Of a DNA stretch of 64,000 nt, positions 60,862-64,000 are shown piece after piece. The stretch comes from Nioella sp965215655 (GTDB lineage Bacteria; Pseudomonadota; Alphaproteobacteria; Rhodobacterales; Rhodobacteraceae). The notes under the pieces are model-generated. The model was not told where the DNA came from. It ran no database searches and was given only the letters and a program-made list of their open reading frames with translations. The position numbers and the translations under genes are program-made. The DNA is taken from positions 434,001 to 498,000 of the forward strand of contig NZ_OZ244111.1 of assembly GCF_965215655.1 (NCBI RefSeq), given 5' to 3'. Every line of letters starts with the position of its first letter. Position 1 is the stretch's first letter.

Positions 60862-61875
60862 TTGGCGACTACCACGCTGCCTCCGCCACCCGAAGACGCC
60901 TCTCTGGAACGCGTTCTGGAATTCCCTGAAAACAGACTTTTGATAGAGCTTTGCGGCGAGTTTGACCGCAATCTCGCGCAGATCGAACATCTGATGGATG
61001 TGCAGATCGTGCGGCGCGGGAATGCGCTGGCCGTCCATGGCGGCGCGCGGGACGAGGCCGCGCAGGCGCTGCAATCGCTCTATCAACGCGCCGAGTCGGG
61101 TCGTTCGATCGACCCCGGCGATATCGACGCGGTGGTCCGGCTCGGCAATTCCGGGGAAGACACAGGCACCCGCGATGGCGACCAGATGGAGATGTTCCAG
61201 ACAGGCGATCTGGAAATCAAGACCCGTAAGAAAACGGTCGAACCGCGCACCAAGGCGCAGCAGGATTATGTCCGCGCGCTCTATGGGCATGAACTGGCCT
61301 TCGGCATCGGCCCGGCGGGCACCGGCAAGACTTATCTGGCGGTGGCCGTTGCGGTGAACCAGATGATCAACGGCCATGTGGACCGCATAATCCTAAGCCG
61401 CCCGGCGGTCGAGGCGGGCGAGAAGCTCGGCTATTTGCCCGGCGACATGAAGGACAAGGTCGATCCCTACATGCAGCCGCTCTATGACGCGCTGAACGAC
61501 TTCCTGCCGGGCAAGCAACTGGCCAAGCTGATCGAGGAAAAGCGGATCGAGATCGCACCGCTCGCCTTCATGCGGGGGCGGACGTTGTCGAATGCCTATG
61601 TGGTGCTGGATGAGGCGCAGAATGCCACCTCGATGCAGATGAAAATGTTCCTGACCCGTCTTGGGCAGGGCAGTCGCATGGTGATCACCGGCGATCGCAG
61701 CCAGGTCGACCTGCCCCGCGGCGTAACCAGCGGCCTTCGGGAGGCGGAGCGTATCCTCGAAGGGGTCAAGGGCATCAGCTTCAACTATTTTACCGCCAAG
61801 GATGTGGTGCGTCACCCGATGGTTGCGAAAATCATCGAAGCCTATGACGCAGATAATCCGGCGGAACGCGGGTGA
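60862..61875 (+). CDS. phoH: PhoH-family ATPase
   Basis: A 337-residue PhoH-like protein with an N-terminal KH-like region and a P-loop domain: Walker A GPAGTGKT at 150-157, LSRPAVEAGEKLGYLPGD and the Walker B segment VVLDEAQNATSMQMKMFLTR. It is probably an RNA-associated ATPase acting with YbeY. The start is TTG 60862, with GGGAG 7 bases upstream; earlier in-frame codons lack similarity. It ends in GTGA and is separated from ybeY by a palindrome cluster. Confidence 0.93.
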   Translation: MATTTLPPPPEDASLERVLEFPENRLLIELCGEFDRNLAQIEHLMDVQIVRRGNALAVHGGARDEAAQALQSLYQRAESGRSIDPGDIDAVVRLGNSGEDTGTRDGDQMEMFQTGDLEIKTRKKTVEPRTKAQQDYVRALYGHELAFGIGPAGTGKTYLAVAVAVNQMINGHVDRIILSRPAVEAGEKLGYLPGDMKDKVDPYMQPLYDALNDFLPGKQLAKLIEEKRIEIAPLAFMRGRTLSNAYVVLDEAQNATSMQMKMFLTRLGQGSRMVITGDRSQVDLPRGVTSGLREAERILEGVKGISFNYFTAKDVVRHPMVAKIIEAYDADNPAERG

Positions 61876-61877
61876 AG

Positions 61878-61965
61878 GAAAAATCTTCATGCAAGATTTT
61901 TCGAGGGCTGCAAAAATCTTCCTGAAGATTTTTGGGAGTTGGAAGAATTTTCTGGAAAATTCTTC
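61878..61965. repeat. three AT-rich palindromes between phoH and ybeY
   Basis: Arms GAAAAATCTT (61878-61887 with 61893-61902), CAAAAATCTTC (61911-61921 with 61924-61934) and GAAGAATTTTC (61942-61952 with 61955-61965), with loops of 5, 2 and 2 bases. All are perfect and AT-rich in an otherwise GC-rich region. The second ends in a T-run and could act as an attenuator. Confidence 0.85.
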
Positions 61966-61984
61966 TGTTCGGTGCGCGCTGTGA
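61889..61984 (+). CDS. short bridging ORF within the phoH-ybeY palindromes
   Basis: A 31-residue frame starts ATG 61889, with AAGGA 9 bases upstream (overlapping the phoH stop), and ends TGA 61984, overlapping the ybeY GTG in a GTGA junction. The peptide is basic and aromatic (MQDFSRAAKIFLKIFGSW...). It resembles the situation at 44394-44579 and may carry ribosomes across the insertion. No homologue is known to me. Confidence 0.45.
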   Translation: MQDFSRAAKIFLKIFGSWKNFLENSSVRCAL

Positions 61985-62487
61985 ACGGGACCGCTCTGGT
62001 GGATGTGATCATCGAGGCCCCGGAATGGGAGGCGGTAAATCTGGACGTCATGGCACAACAGGTCTGCTCTGCTGCTCTGGCAGAGCTTGGCCTTGATTCA
62101 GAGCGCTTCGAAATCGCGATCCTGGCTTGCGATGATGCGCGGATTGCCGAGTTGAACGGCGATTTTCGCGCGAAGCCAACTGCCACCAATGTCCTATCCT
62201 GGCCGTCTGAGGACATCGACCTGCCCATCGGGGCCAGTCCGGAGTTGCCCGATCCTGACCCTGACGGCCCCCCGCACGAACTGGGCGACATCGCTATTGC
62301 CTTCCAGACCTGTGCCCGCGAGGCCAGTGAGCAGGACAAGCCCTTTTCGGACCATGTCAGCCACCTGCTGGTCCACGCGACCTTGCACCTGTTGGGTTTT
62401 GATCACATAAATGACGCCGATGCCGCCCATATGGAGGCAATCGAGACGCGTATCCTTGCAACCATGGGCATCCCTGACCCATATTAG
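61981..62487 (+). CDS. ybeY: endoribonuclease YbeY (16S rRNA maturation)
   Basis: A 168-residue zinc-dependent RNase that processes the 16S rRNA 3' end and takes part in ribosome quality control. The metal site HxxxHxxxxxH is in HLLVHATLHLLGFDH, and TNVLSWPSED is the conserved upstream segment. The GTG at 61981 is chosen because it gives an N-terminus (VDVIIEAPEW) like relatives and overlaps the bridging ORF stop; no good ribosome site lies directly upstream. corC follows after 45 bp. Confidence 0.92.
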   Translation: MNGTALVDVIIEAPEWEAVNLDVMAQQVCSAALAELGLDSERFEIAILACDDARIAELNGDFRAKPTATNVLSWPSEDIDLPIGASPELPDPDPDGPPHELGDIAIAFQTCAREASEQDKPFSDHVSHLLVHATLHLLGFDHINDADAAHMEAIETRILATMGIPDPY

Positions 62488-62532
62488 GGCCAACGGGTTT
62501 TCAGGCCCGGCAATTGTCCTTGGAAAGGATCC

Positions 62533-63420
62533 ATGAACGACTCCCCCGAGTCCTCCTCTAGCGCAGCGCAAGGCGCGCAGGAGACGGACGACAGTTCAGA
62601 CCAGAGACCCGGCCTTCTGGCCCGGCTCTTTGGCAACACCCAATCCCCCGAACCCATTGAAACGAACGGGCAACCCGCGCACGCCGCCGGCTCTGCGGCG
62701 CATGCGGCGATCTCGGTGTACAATCTGCGCCGGATGCGGCTGGATGACGTGGCGGTTCCACGTGCAGAAATCACCGCGGTGCCGGTCGATATCGCGCTTG
62801 CCGATCTTGTCAAAGTGTTCCGCGACAGCGGCTATACCCGTCTGCCGGTCTATGAGGGTACGCTCGACACGCCGATCGGGCTGGTTCATCTCAAGGACCT
62901 GGCCCTGACTTACGGCTTCAATGGTGGCGGCAAGGTCATCGACCTCGGCTCAATGCTTCGGCCGCTGCTCTATGCACCGCCATCCATGCCCATTGGAGTG
63001 ATGCTGCAAAAGATGCAGACCGAGCGGATTCACATGGCCCTTGTGATCGACGAATATGGCGGTGTGGACGGTCTGGTGACACTGGAGGATCTGATCGAAC
63101 AGGTCATCGGTGAGATCGAGGACGAACATGACGTCGAGGAAGACAAGCTTTGGTCGGAAGAAGCCCCCGGCTGCTGGCTTGTCAGGGCCAAGGCACCGCT
63201 GGACGAGTTCGAGGAGGCGGTTGGCGTCGATCTGACCGAAGGGCTTGACGACGAGGAGATCGACACGCTCGGCGGGTTGGTGTTTGTCCTCTCGGGGCGC
63301 GTCCCGGCCCGAGGCGAAGTCATTCCGCATCCGGCGGGCCCCGAGATCGAGATTGTCGATGCCGATCCGCGCCGGATCAAGCGTTTGCGGATTCGTCTGC
63401 CCAAGGGGCATTACGGGTGA
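62533..63420 (+). CDS. corC: CorC/TlyC-family CBS-domain protein
   Basis: A 295-residue cytoplasmic protein with two CBS domains (MRLDDVAVPRAEITAVP, FRDSGYTRLPVYEG, and HMALVIDEYGGVDGLVTLEDLIEQVIGEI) and a C-terminal CorC_HlyC domain (DTLGGLVFVLSGRVPARGEV). It lacks the membrane DUF21 domain. It is linked to magnesium/cobalt handling in E. coli, although haemolysin labels are common. GGAAAGGAT precedes the ATG. Its GTGA end overlaps lnt. Confidence 0.92.
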   Translation: MNDSPESSSSAAQGAQETDDSSDQRPGLLARLFGNTQSPEPIETNGQPAHAAGSAAHAAISVYNLRRMRLDDVAVPRAEITAVPVDIALADLVKVFRDSGYTRLPVYEGTLDTPIGLVHLKDLALTYGFNGGGKVIDLGSMLRPLLYAPPSMPIGVMLQKMQTERIHMALVIDEYGGVDGLVTLEDLIEQVIGEIEDEHDVEEDKLWSEEAPGCWLVRAKAPLDEFEEAVGVDLTEGLDDEEIDTLGGLVFVLSGRVPARGEVIPHPAGPEIEIVDADPRRIKRLRIRLPKGHYG

Positions 63421-64000
63421 CAGGGATTTTCTGCTGGCTGTCTGGTCGTGCTGCGCGCCAGAGGTTCGGGCTTGCCTTTTTCGCGGGGGGGCTGGCTGCA
63501 ACAGGGCTTGCGCCCTTCGATCTTCCGTTCTTGTCCCTGATCGGCTTTGCCGGGCTTGCCCTGTCCCTGATGCCTGTCGGCACAGCGCGGTCGGCATTCT
63601 GGACGGGTCTGGCAGGCGGCACGAGCTATTTCGCCGTGTCGCTGCACTGGATTGTCGAACCCTTTTTCGTCGACCCCTGGCGGCATGGCTGGATGGCGCC
63701 CTTCGCCCTGATCCTGATGTCCGCCGGTTTGGCCCTGTTCTGGGGCGCGGCTGCGGCGGTGTCGGTCCGCGTGACGCAACCGGGGGGGCTGCGTGCCCTG
63801 GCCTGGGCCTTGGCGCTGAGTGCGGCCGAGCTTCTGCGGGCCTCGATCCTCACCGGTTTTCCCTGGGCGCATCCCGGACATATCTGGATCGGCAGCCCAC
63901 TGATGGGGCTTGCAGCCTGGGTCGGGCCGCACGGGTTGACCTTGCTGACCCTGATACTGGCGGCGGGGTTGGCGGCGGCGATCTGGTCGCGGCTGATGCT
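63417..64000 (+). CDS. lnt: apolipoprotein N-acyltransferase (partial, cut by window end)
   Basis: The N-terminal 194 residues of a membrane protein starting GTG 63417, overlapping the corC stop. Several helices are visible (FGLAFFAGGLAATGLAPFDL, then LSLIGFAGLALSLMPVG), with LHWIVEPFFVDPWRHGW and the GFPWAHPGHIWIGSPLMGLAAWVG segment typical of Lnt before its nitrilase domain, which lies beyond the window. Lnt adds the third acyl chain to lipoproteins. Confidence 0.92.
   Translation, partial: MTGIFCWLSGRAARQRFGLAFFAGGLAATGLAPFDLPFLSLIGFAGLALSLMPVGTARSAFWTGLAGGTSYFAVSLHWIVEPFFVDPWRHGWMAPFALILMSAGLALFWGAAAAVSVRVTQPGGLRALAWALALSAAELLRASILTGFPWAHPGHIWIGSPLMGLAAWVGPHGLTLLTLILAAGLAAAIWSRLM

Overview
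The window is chromosomal DNA from an alphaproteobacterium of the Rhodobacteraceae (Roseobacter/Paracoccus type). This rests on dense high-GC genes, an Irr-type Fur regulator divergent from fabA, the miaB-phoH-ybeY-corC-lnt order, glcDEF, a TTAA-N7-TTAA (CtrA-type) site, GANTC sites beside rpoD, and many Rhodobacteraceae-style hypothetical proteins. No species is assigned. There are no rRNA genes, prophage, classical insertion sequence or CRISPR array.

Layout. 0-6.6 kb: small minus-strand genes (DUF4166, DCC oxidoreductase, HlyU-like, small membrane protein), a PD-(D/E)XK-like gene coupled to rpoD, then rpoD and dnaG. 6.7-16.9 kb: a pilin-like peptide, yjbQ, nrdR and ribD, a capsule block kpsS-kpsD-kpsC on the other strand, then ribE with two overlapping small genes, a membrane-anchored protein and a Gly/Asn-rich secreted protein. 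16.9-27.7 kb: typA, irr, fabA, rpiB, two divergent regulator/secreted-protein pairs, a degenerate 5' fragment of fabB, intact fabB and fabI, and an FKBP isomerase. 27.8-38.4 kb: catabolic and small-molecule enzymes (RidA, HAD, hydrolase, PLP dehydratase, pcaD-pcaB-MFS, zinc alcohol dehydrogenase, enolase-superfamily enzyme), tRNA-Arg(UCU), two GNATs and an NDUFS4-like subunit. 38.8-42.4 kb: uvrB, then a REP-associated tyrosine transposase with REP palindromes. 42.5-49.4 kb: MoxR-DUF58-BatA/DUF4159-type operon. 49.5-56.2 kb: small genes, glcDEF, a trypsin-like protease and Hsp20. 56.5-64 kb: a GT-like protein, miaB, a His-rich secreted protein, an OmpA-like protein and a lipoprotein sharing one module, then phoH-ybeY-corC-lnt (lnt cut by the window end).

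The most unusual signal is at gene junctions. Two operons (DUF58/DUF4159 at 44.4-44.6 kb and phoH/ybeY at 61.9-62.0 kb) each carry a short cluster of near-perfect palindromes exactly where stop and start codons would normally overlap. In both, the inserted DNA encodes a short ORF that ends in a 4-base stop/start overlap with the next gene, so translational coupling could survive the insertion. At 44.4 kb a 19-bp direct repeat of the junction flanks the element.

Other structured signals are a five-copy REP family with its RAYT transposase (one REP lies inside the transposase reading frame), a two-copy repeat of GTACACCCCCC units, a four-copy intergenic motif ending GCCAAGATGAA, and a fabB 5' duplication that brackets a regulator/lyase cassette.
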